A stretch of DNA of 64,000 nucleotides from Spinacia oleracea (GCF_020520425.1 NC_079487.1:110828141-110892140); one strand, 5' to 3'. Shown: positions 1 through 12,455, numbered from the stretch's first letter. Notes: generated by a model not told the origin, from the letters alone. A program made the numbers and translations.

Positions 1-199
1 CTGCTCTGCTTTCTAATAGTTGCTTTATAGAAGTATATTTTTGGTGATCTGGGTGAATATTTTTAGAAGTTCATTTTTAGAAGTAATATGGCAACGACTT
101 CAGAGAATTTACCTAGATTTTGTTAGAAAATTTACATGCTATTGCCTCCTTAGGCTTTGTCCTCTTCATCTTTCTAATTTCGTGTCTGGTTAGATCTAA

Positions 200-690
200 G
201 GCCTGGTATGAATTATGCTGGTTTGGTCGTGTTTTCTGAGAGTGTTTTTTTTTGCTTTTTCTGGTTTGGTGTGGTCTATAGACGGTTGTTGCCCGGACCG
301 ACATGAAAAAAGACTGCCCCAACCACGAAGTCGTAGGCCGGGCCTATGCCACATTTTTTTTAGAAAAAGCACGACAAAGGCACGACCCGACACAACAAAA
401 TAGGCGAAATTTAGTAAATGTATGCTTAAGCACGATGGTATGGCCCAACACGTGGGCCTTGGCCGTGTTTTTTGAATTTTGGCCCGGCCCGGCTCATTAC
501 AAGGGGTTTGATGTGGGTCGGGTCTGGTCTGAAGCCCAACCCGACCCAACCCACAACCATCCTTAGTCTCGTATGGTCTGGTTTTGGCCCGGCCTGGCTC
601 ATTACAAGGGGTTTGATGTGGGCCGGGTCTGGTCTGAAGCCCAACCCGACCCAACCCACAACCATCCTTAGTCTCGTATGGTCTGGTCTC
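200..690. repeat. GC-rich dispersed repeat with a tandem 105-bp duplication
   Basis: The stretch is far richer in GC than its surroundings and is built of short GCCCGG, ACGAC and CCCAACCCGACC blocks. Within it a unit starting at 481 is repeated at 586 (period about 105 bp), each copy beginning with GGCCCGGCC and ending near GTCTCGTATGGTCTGG. Part of it (about 280-430) is the reverse complement of a stretch at about 35500-35735, so this is a dispersed repeat and not a gene. Short open frames here are by-products of the low-complexity composition. Class is uncertain; a hAT-like non-autonomous element is a guess. Confidence 0.6.
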
Positions 691-712
691 GTTTTAAGAA
701 GAATAAGTAATA

Positions 713-900
713 CTCCCTCTGTCCTTAAAAGATTGTCCAATACACCAAAAATGGATGTCCCTATTTGTTAGTCCCATACCTTATTTGGGTTGTGGTCCTC
801 ACATGTCTCTCCTCACACACTACCCACTTGCTTTTGAGCATATCAATTCTTAATAAAGCAAATAAGTAATTTGGGGCAATCTTTTAAGGGACGGAGGGAG
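713..900. mobile_element. Stowaway-type MITE, 188 bp
   Basis: It has the terminal inverted repeats CTCCCTCTGTCC and GGGACGGAGGGAG and is flanked on both sides by the dinucleotide TA, the Tc1/mariner-type target duplication used by Stowaway MITEs. The inner parts of the ends (AAAAGATTG and CAATCTTTT) also pair. Confidence 0.85.
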
Positions 901-1232
901 TAAGAAATAAGAATAAGATGAAGAGAACATAGCCTTAATAACTTCTTGAGCCTTTTGGTAGTATAATTCTTGTCTGTGCTGGTCTTATTATTTATGAATA
1001 TTATGGAGTACCAATTATTCCATGACTGTCATTATTTTCTTGAAAGTGTTTGAATTTCTAGCTACATACTATGTATAAATTATAGTGTGACATAAATTTT
1101 GCATTCTTGATAATAGATCATAAGAAAATTAGCCTGAGTCATGGAGGTTTGAACTGACTAGAAGCCGTGGGTCGGTATGGCTTTTCTTAAACATTGATTT
1201 CCATTAACCTAAGTGATCACTTGTTATTTCAG

Positions 1233-2881
1233 GGGAGAAAGGAACTGGAAACAGTGGGAAACCTCTGCACTTTAAAGGAAGCAAATTTCACCGGATCATT
1301 CCAAGTTTTATGATTCAGGGAGGAGATTTCACTGTTGGTGATGGCCGTGGTGGAGAATCTATATATGGTGAGAGGTTTGCAGATGAGAACTTCAAACTGA
1401 AGCATACCGTCCCAGGTAGCTTGAGTTACCATGTTTGCTTTTCATTATATACATGACCTGTTTTTAACGAGGGGTGACATGTCTCTTGTTAGTTTATATG
1501 TGAATCTAATTGTTGCTTACATTGGTTAGGACTTCTATCAATGGCAAATGCTGGACCAGATACCAATGGATCACAGTTCTTTATTACAACTGTTAAAACA
1601 AACTGGTAAGTTGCTAAGCTCTGGTTTTTGTTATACGAAGTATATATTTCTTCTATATGCCATAGATAGAGGGAGTAGCCGAGTAGGGAATTTTTGAATC
1701 GAGGCTCTTATGGTCCTTTCTTTTAGAATTTCTTGTTTATTCTTGTAAATATCCAGAACTTAGGTTGGGCAAGCATCACTTGCTGCTGGCAAATCTAACT
1801 ACTGTTAATAAATGGTGAGAATAAGAATAAATGTATACTAGTCTGTGCCCATGCTAATGCACGGGATTTCTATACAAATTAGAAAACTAATAAAAAAAGA
1901 GCATTAATTGTAGTTTCCTTCTTTTTTAGTACTATTATTTAACTTGACTAAAAAATTTAATGTTTTCCTTTTCTGTTAGTATTTTTTTTTATCTTGTTGA
2001 TATTTTATTTTCATGCTTTGGTAATTTCCTATTTGGTTCAGCTTAATTTAAGAGAATTAAAGATGATGACGTGGAGTAGTTGTGGTTTGAGAATTGAGAT
2101 TCTAGAGGCCTCTTATTCCTCACCACTCTACTTTAATAATATAGATGTTATTTGGCAACAAAAATAATATCATAATGTCCATGGTAATGAAACCTTATCT
2201 CAAACTTGGTGTTTTTCTTCATAAATTAGCATTCCCACCAAATACCAACCAAATGGGAATGGATGGTAATGAAAATTTATGAAGAAAAAATAGTTAATTT
2301 TGAGTATACTAGCATTACTATGGGAATGAATATTGATTTTCTTTACAAACACATACAAATTCATTCCAGCTGACACCATTTATGACCAACTATTAAACAT
2401 GTTAGTACTTTCACTGATTTGGAAACCGGTTATGGAATAAGAGTAGAAAAATAATGTACAAAACAAGCAACTACTTGAGGAAAAAAGAGTGAACTCTTGG
2501 GAGTAGAAATTTGTGCCAGGAGAAACATTCACCGGGGGATGGTGAGACGCCTGTCACATTGCGTAAATTCTTCCCAGTTGTATGTCACTTCAGCTATACT
2601 TGGAGCTTCATGTGAGGGGTTTTTTCTTCATATACTTGTATTAGACAAGAGGGATTCCATAAACGCTGATGCATGCTTCATTTGAAGGTCTAATGAAGTA
2701 TTAATTTTGTACATTTGTGTTGCACATCAAAAGGTTGGATGGGCGGCATGTTGTGTTTGGTGAAGTGTTGTCGGGAATGGATGTCGTCCACAAGATTGAA
2801 GCACGTGGAACACAAAATGGAATTCCGAGAGGAAAAGTCGTGATATCCAATTCCGGGGAAATGAAATCATCATCATCATGA
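1233..2881 (+). CDS. cyclophilin-type peptidyl-prolyl isomerase, 3' part of the gene
   Basis: Three exons are visible: 1233-1415, 1530-1605 and 2734-2881 (stop 2879-2881); phases join without a shift. They encode the C-terminal two thirds of a single-domain cyclophilin, with [15 protein letters not shown] (catalytic Arg region), NGSQFFITT and [10 protein letters not shown] (the Trp that contacts cyclosporin in the family). The first exon starts in phase within the Gly of GEKGTG, so upstream exons with the N terminus and any signal peptide lie left of the window. The insert-bearing [15 protein letters not shown] region and the closing SGEMKSSSS tail resemble plant secretory cyclophilins (CYP19-4, CYP20-1 and CYP21-2 group); which one is not settled. 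The family catalyses proline cis-trans isomerisation during protein folding. The last intron (1606-2733) carries a Helitron. Confidence 0.9.
1838..2145 (-). mobile_element. short non-autonomous Helitron in a cyclophilin intron
   Basis: Read on the minus strand it begins TCTATATTATTAAAG after an A and ends with a GC-rich hairpin (CCCGTGC / GCATGGG) followed by GCACAGACTAG and a T. This is the Helitron layout: 5' TC, 3' subterminal hairpin, CTAG end, insertion between A and T without target duplication. Length is 308 bp and there is no coding capacity. Confidence 0.75.
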
Positions 2882-3212
2882 TTCAAAAAGGCACTGTACG
2901 CCGATTATCAGATATTTCTACCCAGTTTCCCTTGACGTTGACGATAATTATCCAGATATTTCTTGGAAGAACCTATACTAGCATCTTGTGTAATGTCGAC
3001 ATTATTGTAATCCTGGCATAATTTGCCACTTTCCAAATCAGTAAGACAGTAACCTTCTATTGTAGAGTTGCACTATATTGCACAATTCTTTGTTCAATAT
3101 TCTGAAATGACATGACAATATGACATAATAGTTGGATTATTCACGACGGGTCTGTTTTTAGTTGTGAACTTGTGATTCAGAATAGCAGCTATTAGTAGTT
3201 GTGTTAGGGGTT

Positions 3213-3383
3213 GGTATTTATAACTCTACAGTACTCCGTAATCATAAGGACATCTCAAATGGTACGAGACACCAACCAGTCAACCACACTGCACTTCGAC
3301 ATCTAGTGATGCTAGCGTGTGGTTGGTGTCTCAAACTATTTGGGATATCCTTATGATTACGGAGACTGTATGAGTTATAAACC
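3213..3383. repeat. palindromic foldback MITE, about 170 bp
   Basis: The two halves are near-perfect inverted copies. The left arm reads GTAATCATAAGGACATCTC then GAGACACCAACCA; the right arm reads TGGTTGGTGTCTC then ATCCTTATGATTAC, and the outer ends pair as TTATAACTC / GAGTTATAA. The loop is about 40 nt. Transcribed, it would form a long hairpin. No coding capacity. Confidence 0.75.
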
Positions 3384-4750
3384 AGTCTAGTTTTCTAGTC
3401 AGGGGTTAGTTCCCTATGAAAACCAGTTTGGTCTGGTATTGTTTTTACTACCGTATGTTAAAGCTTTAAAAGTTAGGAAATTGAACTTCATCGAATTTTA
3501 TGGATCATGTAAAATATCAAATGTGATCATGTAAGGGAATCAGATGCCATGGGTGTAAATGTGTAATGATACATTTGTGTCCTTTTCAAAGATGCTCATT
3601 GCCTTGCCAAGATCTTTTCACCTGCATATAAAATATCAAGTGATCTCTTTGAAACTTGTCAACGTACTATTCCTACAGTACAAGTATAAAACATTGATAA
3701 GTGACGATGATCAAGACGCTATCCTTACACACGCGCTCCACAGAAATATCTACTTAAGGTGGACTACATATGGCCTCTTATTAGAGATAGATAAATGGAT
3801 AGATAGATATTTTCAGACCGCTACCATATACGAAGTACTTCGTATTAAAGATAACAAATGTGAATAGATTTGAACCTACTTATTATAGATATTAACGTGT
3901 TTGCGTTGAAATTTTCAATCCATTCAAGAAAATGGATCAACACGAAATAAAACATACTACATCCGTTTCAAAAAGTTTTTTATATTTACTATTTGCACGG
4001 ACTTCAATTTAATGTTTGACCGTTAATATATCCAATTCTGCATGGCAAAAAAATACAAAAAGTTGATATTTATAAAATACGTTTCGAGACGAATCTAACA
4101 AGATATCTAATGGTAATTTTTGATAAATATAATAATGAGAATTTATAGTCAAAATTTTGACTGTTGGATACATTTATCAAAGCGTAAAGAAGTGAATGAA
4201 AAAGAGGTTGTATTCAATAAATTGGTAAGGTTCGGATTGAGAAATTTTGTACCGAGTATTACGTACCAGTTTACGGTCGATACGAGCTCTACCTATCTTC
4301 CTCAACTTGGGAGTCGGGACGTGTTAATTAGATACGGAGTACTAGCCTACAAGCTGGCTAAACATTCTAACTAATACTCAAACAACATAGACGATTGATC
4401 TTTTACACATTCTCAAATTAAAATCATTTGCACCAATTGGCCTCTCTTTGCAAAGCCAAGAAAGTGCAAACAAAATCATACTGTGGTATGTGACTGGTTC
4501 ACCTAGCATCTTGCATTGATATTTTATTTTTTAAAGTAAGCTCATAAAAAGAGCACAAACAAAATATCATGTGAAAAGTGTTCCATCTCATTTTCATTGG
4601 CATCAATATGGGACCAACAATCAACATACACAAGCAAATTTTAGCAGATAAGATTTTCTTCAAACTTATTTCACGATTCCACGCCATAGTTTAGTTAATT
4701 TCCCTAACTTTCAGCAAAATAATATTTTCGTGATTTATAGATGAGAGAAC
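3384..4750. other. AT-rich intergenic DNA, no gene seen
   Basis: Open frames here are short, lack recognisable domains and have no splice-linked partners. Around 3958-4200 there is Stowaway-like sequence (CATCCGTTTCAAAAAG) without a clear second end, probably a decayed MITE. Confidence 0.5.
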
Positions 4751-4752
4751 TC

Positions 4753-4948
4753 ATCATTTAACCCTTTAAAATGTTTAATCTATCAACTTTTTTTTAATAA
4801 TGTAAAATGTTAATCAAAATATATAAAAAGTTAAAAAAAAAAAAAAAAAAATTACATTATAAGTTACAAAAAAAACAGGATAAAAGTTATTCCGATATAC
4901 AATAAATTTATTATACATCTTGTGCATACAAGATCTTTTGCTCCGAAA
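4753..4948 (+). repeat. dispersed repeat, copy 1
   Basis: It aligns by eye with 63125-63282. Both contain ATTTAACCCTTTAA, then a T-rich block and AATCAAAA, then GATATACAATAAATTTAT and CTTGTG plus a loose match to AAGAYCTWTTGCTC. The family is not recognised. The SINE at 4980 was inserted just beyond this copy. Confidence 0.55.
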
Positions 4949-4979
4949 ACTTTAACCCTATATTGGCGAAACATTATCT

Positions 4980-5171
4980 TTTTTTTTTTGGTTCTACTAC
5001 GAGGAGTTCCCACCGCCTTCGGCGAGTGGACCATCTCCCGCGGGAGTTTGCATGGGTACCTCAATGAACAGCATCCCTCCCAGTTGAGATTTTTTCCATT
5101 CCCAAGGCTCGAACTAAGACCTTTGTTAAGGAGTAAGAGACCGTTAACCACTCATGCCAACCTCAATTGAT
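4980..5171 (-). mobile_element. tRNA-derived SINE with 14-bp target duplication
   Basis: On the minus strand it starts with a tRNA-like head holding an A box (TGGCATGAGTGG, 5148-5159) and a B box (GTTCGAGCC, 5106-5114), and ends in an A-rich tail (the T run at 4980-4989). The 14-bp direct repeat GCGAAACATTATCT flanks it exactly at 4966-4979 and 5172-5185, the signature of LINE-driven retroposition. The body is about 190 bp, a normal plant SINE size. Confidence 0.88.
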
Positions 5172-5280
5172 GCGAAACATTATCTATTTCGTTGTACGTG
5201 ATCACGTGAAGTACTCATTCCAGTTCCATCCCCACATAAAGTTTTCATTTCCCTTGGCAGTTAGTATTTACTCCGTATTA

Positions 5281-5605
5281 CTCCCTCCGTATTTATTTAA
5301 GGGATACACTTGCCTTTTCCGGCCGTATTTATTTAAGAGATACACTTGCCATTTTTAGTAACTTATCAACCTCACCATCTAATTAAATAATACATCTAAT
5401 TTACCCTATGACCCACCATCATATTAAACAAATAATTTCATCAACTCACCCCACCTTCCACCCCACCAAAATGACATGGTCCCCACTTGTTTACTTATTA
5501 AAATATCTAACCAACCCCACTTGCTTTATTATTTTATTTCATTCAATTCTTTTTCTTAATACCCGTATCCGGCCAAGTGTATCTCTTAAATAAATACGGA
5601 GGGAG
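5281..5605. mobile_element. Stowaway-type MITE with a duplicated left terminal repeat
   Basis: Ends are CTCCCTCCGTATTTATTTAA and its inverse, with TA on both sides. The left terminal repeat occurs twice: a second GTATTTATTTAAGAGATACA begins at about 5324 after a TTTTCCGGCC linker. It belongs to the same subfamily as the element at 42774-43056. Confidence 0.9.
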
Positions 5606-5771
5606 TAGTTACTACGGAGTATTCAAGAATTTTATTTTGGCAAATTTTTATTTCATTCGCCATTACATAGTTACATCCGAACAAATCAGATACGTACAAC
5701 CTTGTTTTTGCTTTTCCTTATAAAAATAAAATAAAAACCAACTTGAGCATTTGTATAATTATACGGACTAT

Positions 5772-6111
5772 AGCTACGTTTGGTAGGGCGTAAAACATTT
5801 TCATTGTAAAATGATTTTCCATGGAAAATATTTTTCAAGGAAAAACACAATTCCAAACTAGTTTTCTTTTGTTTGGTATCTTAAAGGAAAATGGGAGAAG
5901 ATGGAGAATATTGAGGGGAAGAAAGGAGATGGAGGTAAGGAGGAAAGAAGGAAAAGTAATTTCCCTCTCTTCCAGATGGAAAAGGGTTTTCCACATTTGA
6001 GGAAGTCATAAAAAATTATTTTTCATCTCTTACCCAACCAAACAACGTAAAATGATTGAAAAAGGAAAATTGTTTTCTATTAAAACATTTTACGCCCTAC
6101 CAAACGGAGCT
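5772..6111. mobile_element. inverted-repeat DNA element, about 340 bp, class uncertain
   Basis: Long terminal inverted repeats AGCTACGTTTGGTAGGGCGT at the left and ACGCCCTACCAAACGGAGCT at the right, continuing inward as AAAACATTTT on both sides. No coding capacity. The target duplication is not clear (possibly TAT), so it is not assigned to a superfamily. Confidence 0.7.
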
Positions 6112-6184
6112 TATGTGTAAAATTTTCTCTTGTTTTTTCATGTACTTCGTTCATGAAATGAGTCCTGATTTTACGTGCTATATA

Positions 6185-9100
6185 CTCCCTCCGTCCCTTA
6201 ATACTCGCACCGGTTTGACCGGTGCGGAGTTTAAGACACTTGAATTGACTTAATTTTTTTAATGATGTTAGTTGATGGTGAATTATTTTTTTAATATAGT
6301 TTGTTAAAATCAACTTCACAGTTGATATTTAACCTTGATTGTCTATTGACAATCAACGCAATGACAGAAAGAAAAAGAGAGAAAGAGAAAAGTGTTTGAT
6401 GAAATCATAAACTGATCTTCTTGATTGAATGATAATTACAGAATGATGAGTTTATATACACTGAATGCTACGTGGTCTAACCAATGAGATGCCAGCAATC
6501 CTACACATCAGCATTAATACAACTCTAACTGATTATTACAGTGCTAACAATAAGCTAACAGAATTCCTAGAATTTAGGGGAGTTTGTTGAGCTGATTCCT
6601 TCTAGAAGCTTCGTGCAGTAGGGGTGGTTGCTTGCTGGCTTGTATGCTGTTGCTTGCTGGCTTGTATGCTGCATGATGCAGTTGTAGTGGAGGCTGCAGT
6701 AGGAGTATATACACCAACACCCCCCCTCAAACTTGGGATGGGAGAAACATTTGTCATTCCAAGTTTGGAGGAGAGAAGTCTGTGTTGAGGACTAGGAAGT
6801 ATCTTAGTAAAGATGTCAGCCAATTGATGTTGAGTTGGAAGATAACTCAGTTGCAGTAAACCCTCAAGAACTTTATCCCTTGTAAAGTGACAGTCCACCT
6901 CTATGTGTTTAGTTCTTTCATGGAAAATGGGGTTCTTTGCAATGTGAAGGGCTGATTGATTGTCACAATTGAGTTGAACAGGTTGTAGGTTAGAAACACC
7001 AAGCTCCTCCAATAACCTAACAATCCAAGAAACTTCACTAGCAGCTTGAGACATGGCTCTATATTCAGCTTCAGAAGAACTTTTAGAGATGGTGGACTGT
7101 TTCTTGGACTTCCAGCTAATAGGAGAATTGCCCAAGAGTAAGATGTAACCAGTGACTGACTTCCTTGTTGTAGGACAAGCAGCCCAATCAGAGTCAGAAA
7201 AAGCTTGTAATGTAAGCTTGTCAGTGGCTTTAAGAAGAATACCTTGACCAGCAGTGTGATTGACAAATCTCAGTGTATGAATAAGGGCATCAACATGAGG
7301 AATTCTGGGGGAGTGCATGAACTGACTGAGGGATTAAACAGCAAAAGCTAGATCAGGTCTAGTATGTGTTAAGAAATTAAGCTTGCCCACATAGCATCTA
7401 TACAGTTCAGGATTGGGATAAATGTCACCATCAGGAGTGAGTTTCAGATTCAAAGGGAAAGGTGTAACAGCTGGTTTTGAAATGTTTAAAACACAATCCT
7501 GTAACATCTCCTTGGTATATTTCCTCTGAGTAAGAACATATCCCTCTGATGTGTGACAAACTTCAATACCAAGGAAGAAATTTAAGAGACCTAAATCTTT
7601 GATGCTGAAAGTGTGATGAAGATGACTTTTGAGAGCACAAATGGTAGCTGGATTGGACCCTGTGATGATAATATCATCCACATATACTGCCACTATAGTG
7701 ATGTCACCAGTGTCATGTTTAATGAAGAGAGAATAATCATTCTTGGATTGTTTAAAACCTTGAGAGGTGAGTTCATGAAGCAATCTAGCAAACCATTGTC
7801 TAGAAGCTTGTTTTAGACCATAAAGTGATTTGGTCAGCTTGCAAACATGACCATGAGGGGCAGTAACACCTTCTGGGACCTTCATGTACACCTCCTCATC
7901 AAGATTTCCATGTAAAAAAACATTATTGATGTCTAGTTGGAACAATTTCCAACCCTTACTGGCAGCCAATGAGATTAAACACCTGACTGTGGACATTTTG
8001 ACTACAGGAGAGAATGTCTCATGATAATCTATACCAAACTTCTGAGTGAAGCCCTTGGCAACCAACCTAGCCTTATATCTTTCAATTGTTCCATCAGCAT
8101 TCTTTTTAATTCTGAAAACCCACTTACATCCAATTGCCTTTTTACCCTTGGGAAGAACAACAAAATCCCAAGTATGATTTTTATCCAAAGCTGTGATTTC
8201 CTTTTCCATAGCTGCTATCCAGTTGCTGTCTGTTTCTGCTTCTGAATAAGAAGTAGGCTCAATTAATTCCAACTGTGCAGCAATGAGTGCCTTTTGTTTG
8301 TCAGGTAGACAATCATAGGCCACAAGATTACACCAATGTCTTTTTGGTGGAGGACAGACATAATCTTTGAGATGAGAAGGTGGTTGAGTTTGTCTAGTAG
8401 ACCTTCTGGAAGGTAGAATAGGGAATTCAAGAGAATTAAAATGTGGAATTGTAGCTGTAGGAGGTGAGTTTGGAAGGTTAGAAGAAGAAGTGGTGGAGAT
8501 AGGAATTGAAGAATGAGAAGAATGTGAAGTAGGAGAATTTGTGTTGTTGGTGTCAGAAGTTAAATTAGAAGGTTGATCAGATGAGTTTTGATCAAAGATG
8601 GGATAATGTGAGGAATCTGTAAAATCTGTATGGATGGGAAGAAAGAATTTATTTTTGTAGGTTTGTGTTGGTGTAGAAGAGAAGTGAAAAGGAAAATGTT
8701 TCTCATGAAAAACAACATCTCTAGAAGTTGTAATTTTGTGTGTAGCTAGATTAAGGACTTTGTAAGCCTTTTGATCTGATGGATATCCTAGAAAAACACA
8801 AGGGTCTGCTCTAGGTTTAAACTTGGACCTGTTAAGTTTTGGAGTTGTGATGTAGCACAAACAACCAAACACTTTCAAATGAGAAAGATCAGGTTTCTTA
8901 TGAAAGAGTTTTTCATATGGTGTACAAAATTGTATGCTCTTTAAAGGCATCCTGTTAATAAGATATGTAGCTGTAAGTATGCACTCACTCCAGTACTTAT
9001 CAGGTAAGTGAGATTGAAAGAACAAAGCCCTAGCTGTCTCAAGTAAGTGTTTATGCTTCCTTTCTACAACACCATTTTGCTGTGGTGTGTAACTACAACT

Positions 9101-11887
9101 CTTCTGTTGTAAAATACCTTTGGATAGAAATAGTTCTTTCATTCCTCCTTCAACCAAATCAGGAGCATTGTCTGATCTAATATACTGAATTTTAAAACCA
9201 AACTGTGTTTCAACATAAGAGAGGAATTGAGTCATAATCTGCAATGAATCAGTTTTATTTCTCATAAGGTGAGTCCAAGTCATTCTTGTATGATCATCTA
9301 CAATGGTGAGAAATTGATTGCACCTAGCTGTATCAACAATAGAGTATGGTCCCCATACATCAATATGTAACAACTCAAATGGTCTAGTAGTTTTGATACA
9401 ACTGGTTGGAAAGGGAGACCTAGACTGTTTAGCTAATGGACATATTTGACAAAATGACTCTGCTAAACATCCTGGTACATCAACTCCATCTAGATTCTTT
9501 ATTTTTCCAAATGACATATGTCCCAACCTAAGATGCCAAAGTTTGGCTTCCTGTACAGCTGCTGATCCAGTGGTTGAGAGTCCATAGTTATTGTGAGAGA
9601 AGTGAGTGTCTGAAATCATCAAATCTTCATTGAATCTGTACAATCCCTTATGTAACCTACCAAGCAGAATATGCTTGCTCTTGGAAAGGTCCTGAAGAAC
9701 ACAGTCATTATTTGTAAAAGAAACAGAACAACCAGCATCACAACACAATTTAGATACTGAGATCAGATTGAATTGAAACTCTGGAACATGCAGCACATCC
9801 TTGAGAATGATATTTGGACCTAAGTGAACAACTCCTTTATGTTTGACTTGTAATTCAGTGCCATCAGGAATAGTGATTGTGTGCTGATCTTTACTCACAG
9901 TTTCAAAAGAATCAAATAAAGATAGGTTTGAACACATATGATCACTTGCACCACTATCTAAAATCCAATTTCTCTTAAAATTAGCAGATAGACAGAAAAT
10001 ACCTTTGTGTTGTGAGGTAGCAGCTAAACCAAGTGAGTGAGATCCAGAATTCTCAGGTTGATTAGCAACTTGATTGTTGTTCAGATACTGCATTAACTGG
10101 CTGTATTGTTCTTCAGTGAAGGTAGCATGAACTACTCCTGGTTCTCTTTCAGTTTGTGTTTCCTTGAGAGAGTAATCATCTAGGGAAGCTGCAGCTGCAA
10201 CTCTCTTTCCTTTGTTCTTGAAGTCTTTAGGATAACCATGTAGTTTCCAGCATCTATCAATGGTATGATTCTTCATTTTGCAATGATCACAAAACAGGTT
10301 GTTTCTAGTTGTATTCCTGAATTGATTTGCACTACCTCCATTCTGAAATCCAGCACCAGAATTTGAAACATAATGAGGTTTGTAAGGTTTGTCAAACCTT
10401 CTAGCATTGAAAGCTGTAGATTCTGGATTAGGCTGATGTTTGACATCATGCATCTCTTTCTGTTGCTCTTCTTGAAGCAAAAGGCCATATACTTTAGAAA
10501 TTGTAGGCAGAGGATTCATCATTAATATTGTGCTCTTTGGATGCTCATACTTCTGATTCAGTTTCATTAAAAACTGAATTAGTCTTTGATTTTGTTGAGT
10601 CTTGAGAAGCTGCTGTGTCAATGTGCAGCTACAACCAGTACACACACATGTAGGCAAAGGTTCCAAACCGTCTAACTGATCCCAAAATAGCTTAATCTTG
10701 GTAAAAAAACTAGCAATTCCTTCATCCTCTCCTTGAACCAACTCACTTAACTGTTGTTGTACTGCATACAACTGAGGACCAGACTCTCTGCAATATCTGT
10801 CAGCCAATTCCAGCCATATCTCTCTTGCAGTTTTGAGGTATAAGACACTTCTTGCTATCTTAGGCTCAAGAGATGCTAACATCCAAGATATCACCAAGTC
10901 ATTACATCTGCACCACAACCTGTAATTGGTGGAGTTTGCTGCTGGTTGATTCAAGGATCCATCAATGAAGCACAATTTGTTTCTTGCTGACAACGCAATC
11001 ATCATAGACCTTTTCCAATCATTAAAGTATTGTCCCTCAAATTCAATGCTCACCAGTTTTGTGGCATTCAGATCACTATTGCTTAAATAATAAGCAGAGT
11101 TAGGATTTAGTGATTGATCAGTTTGCTGATCTGCAGGCATCTTGTAATTGAATTTTCTAGAAGAAAACTAAGAAAAGAAAGATTGAAAAGCTTCAATTGA
11201 TTCAACCAATTGAACGAAAAACAGCAGGATCAGTTGATCAACTGCTCTGATACCATGTTAAAATCAACTTCACAGTTGATATTTAACCTTGATTGTCTAT
11301 TGACAATCAACGCAATGACAGAAAGAAAAAGAGAGAAAGAGAAAAGTGTTTGATGAAATCATAAACTGATCTTCTTGATTGAATGATAATTACAGAATGA
11401 TGAGTTTATATACACTGAATGCTACGTGGTCTAACCAATGAGATGCCAGCAATCCTACACATCAGCATTAATACAACTCTAACTGATTATTACAGTGCTA
11501 ACAATAAGCTAACAGAATTCCTAGAATTTAGGGGAGTTTGTTGAGCTGATTCCTTCTAGAAGCTTCGTGCAGTAGGGGTGGTTGCTTGCTGGCTTGTATG
11601 CTGTTGCTTGCTGGCTTGTATGCTGCATGATGCAGTTGTAGTGGAGGCTGCAGTAGGAGTATATACACCAACATAGTTAGTGGGAAATGTGTAAAGGATG
11701 GAGAGTGGTGAATGGGTATGTGAATTTTTAAATGATTTTTTATAGGGAGTAGTGGTGTAGGTGGGTTAGTAGGTAAGTGCAAGAAATAATATAATATTGG
11801 TAAGAATTTCCATTTATAAAAGCGGTGCAAGTATTAAGGGACGGCCCGAAAAAAAAAAGCGGTGCAAGTATTATGGGACGAAGGGAG
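6185..11887. mobile_element. Stowaway-type MITE split by a Copia insertion
   Basis: The left part (6185-6301, CTCCCTCCGTCCCTTAATAC) and the right part (11674-11887, ending GGGACGAAGGGAG) together make one MITE of about 330 bp flanked by TA. The join is marked by the TAGTT target duplication of the Copia element. The right end carries two copies of the terminal repeat (GCGGTGCAAGTATTA) separated by a GGGACGGCCCG plus A-run linker. Confidence 0.85.
6302..11673 (-). mobile_element. Ty1/Copia LTR retrotransposon, very young and nearly whole
   Basis: Two 418-bp LTRs (6302-6719 and 11256-11673), TG...CA, appear identical on reading, and the 5-bp duplication TAGTT lies on both sides. A primer site matching initiator tRNA-Met (TGGTATCAGAGC, minus strand) abuts the right LTR and a G-rich polypurine tract abuts the left one. 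Parts in Copia order on the minus strand: Gag (about 10400-11140), a CX2CX4HX4C zinc knuckle (near 10280), protease (near 9950), integrase (about 8900-9560), reverse transcriptase with YVDD (about 7600-8250) and RNase H (about 6750-7300). The coding region looks nearly whole, with about one break. The identical LTRs suggest a very recent insertion. Lineage within Copia is not assigned. Confidence 0.95.
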
Positions 11888-12128
11888 TATTTGTTTTTTC
11901 ACTCATCAAGCAAAATGGGGGAAACTTATTCGTGGTTCAGGAAAATCCACGAAAATGAAAATTGAGCATGCAATTTAAAGTTTTCTAATAGTCTTTTAAC
12001 AAACAAGAGCAAATGATCGAGTGAAGCTTGACTCTATCCACTACTAACAAGAAACAGAACAGGTCATCATCACGTGCAATGTCACAACTATAAAACTAGA
12101 CAGGTCTCTTATGAGACTGTAATATGTA

Positions 12129-12455
12129 CTCCCTCCGTCCCGGAATACTCGACCCGGTTTGACCGGCACATAATTTAAGGGATTTGAATTGACTTATTTA
12201 ATTTAATAGGTAGTAGTTGATAGTGGGGTATTATTTTAATGTAGTTAGTGGGAGGTGGGTTAAGAGGTGGGGTTGGGGGAGAGTAGGGGTTGAATTTTTA
12301 ATTATTTTTTGTATGGAGTAGGGGGTAGGTGGGTTAATAGGGGTGGAGTGAGAAATAATATAATATTGTTAGAATATTTCATTTTTAGAAACAGGTCAAG
12401 TATTAAGGTACGGCCCGATAAGGAAAACATGTCAAATATTCCGGGACGGAGAGAG
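12129..12455. mobile_element. Stowaway-type MITE, 327 bp, duplicated right end
   Basis: Ends CTCCCTCCGTCCCGGAATAC and its inverse, with TA duplications. The right end has an extra, diverged terminal repeat (GTCAAGTATTAAGG then CGGCCCGATAAGGAAAA). It is related to the split element at 6185-11887. Confidence 0.88.
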
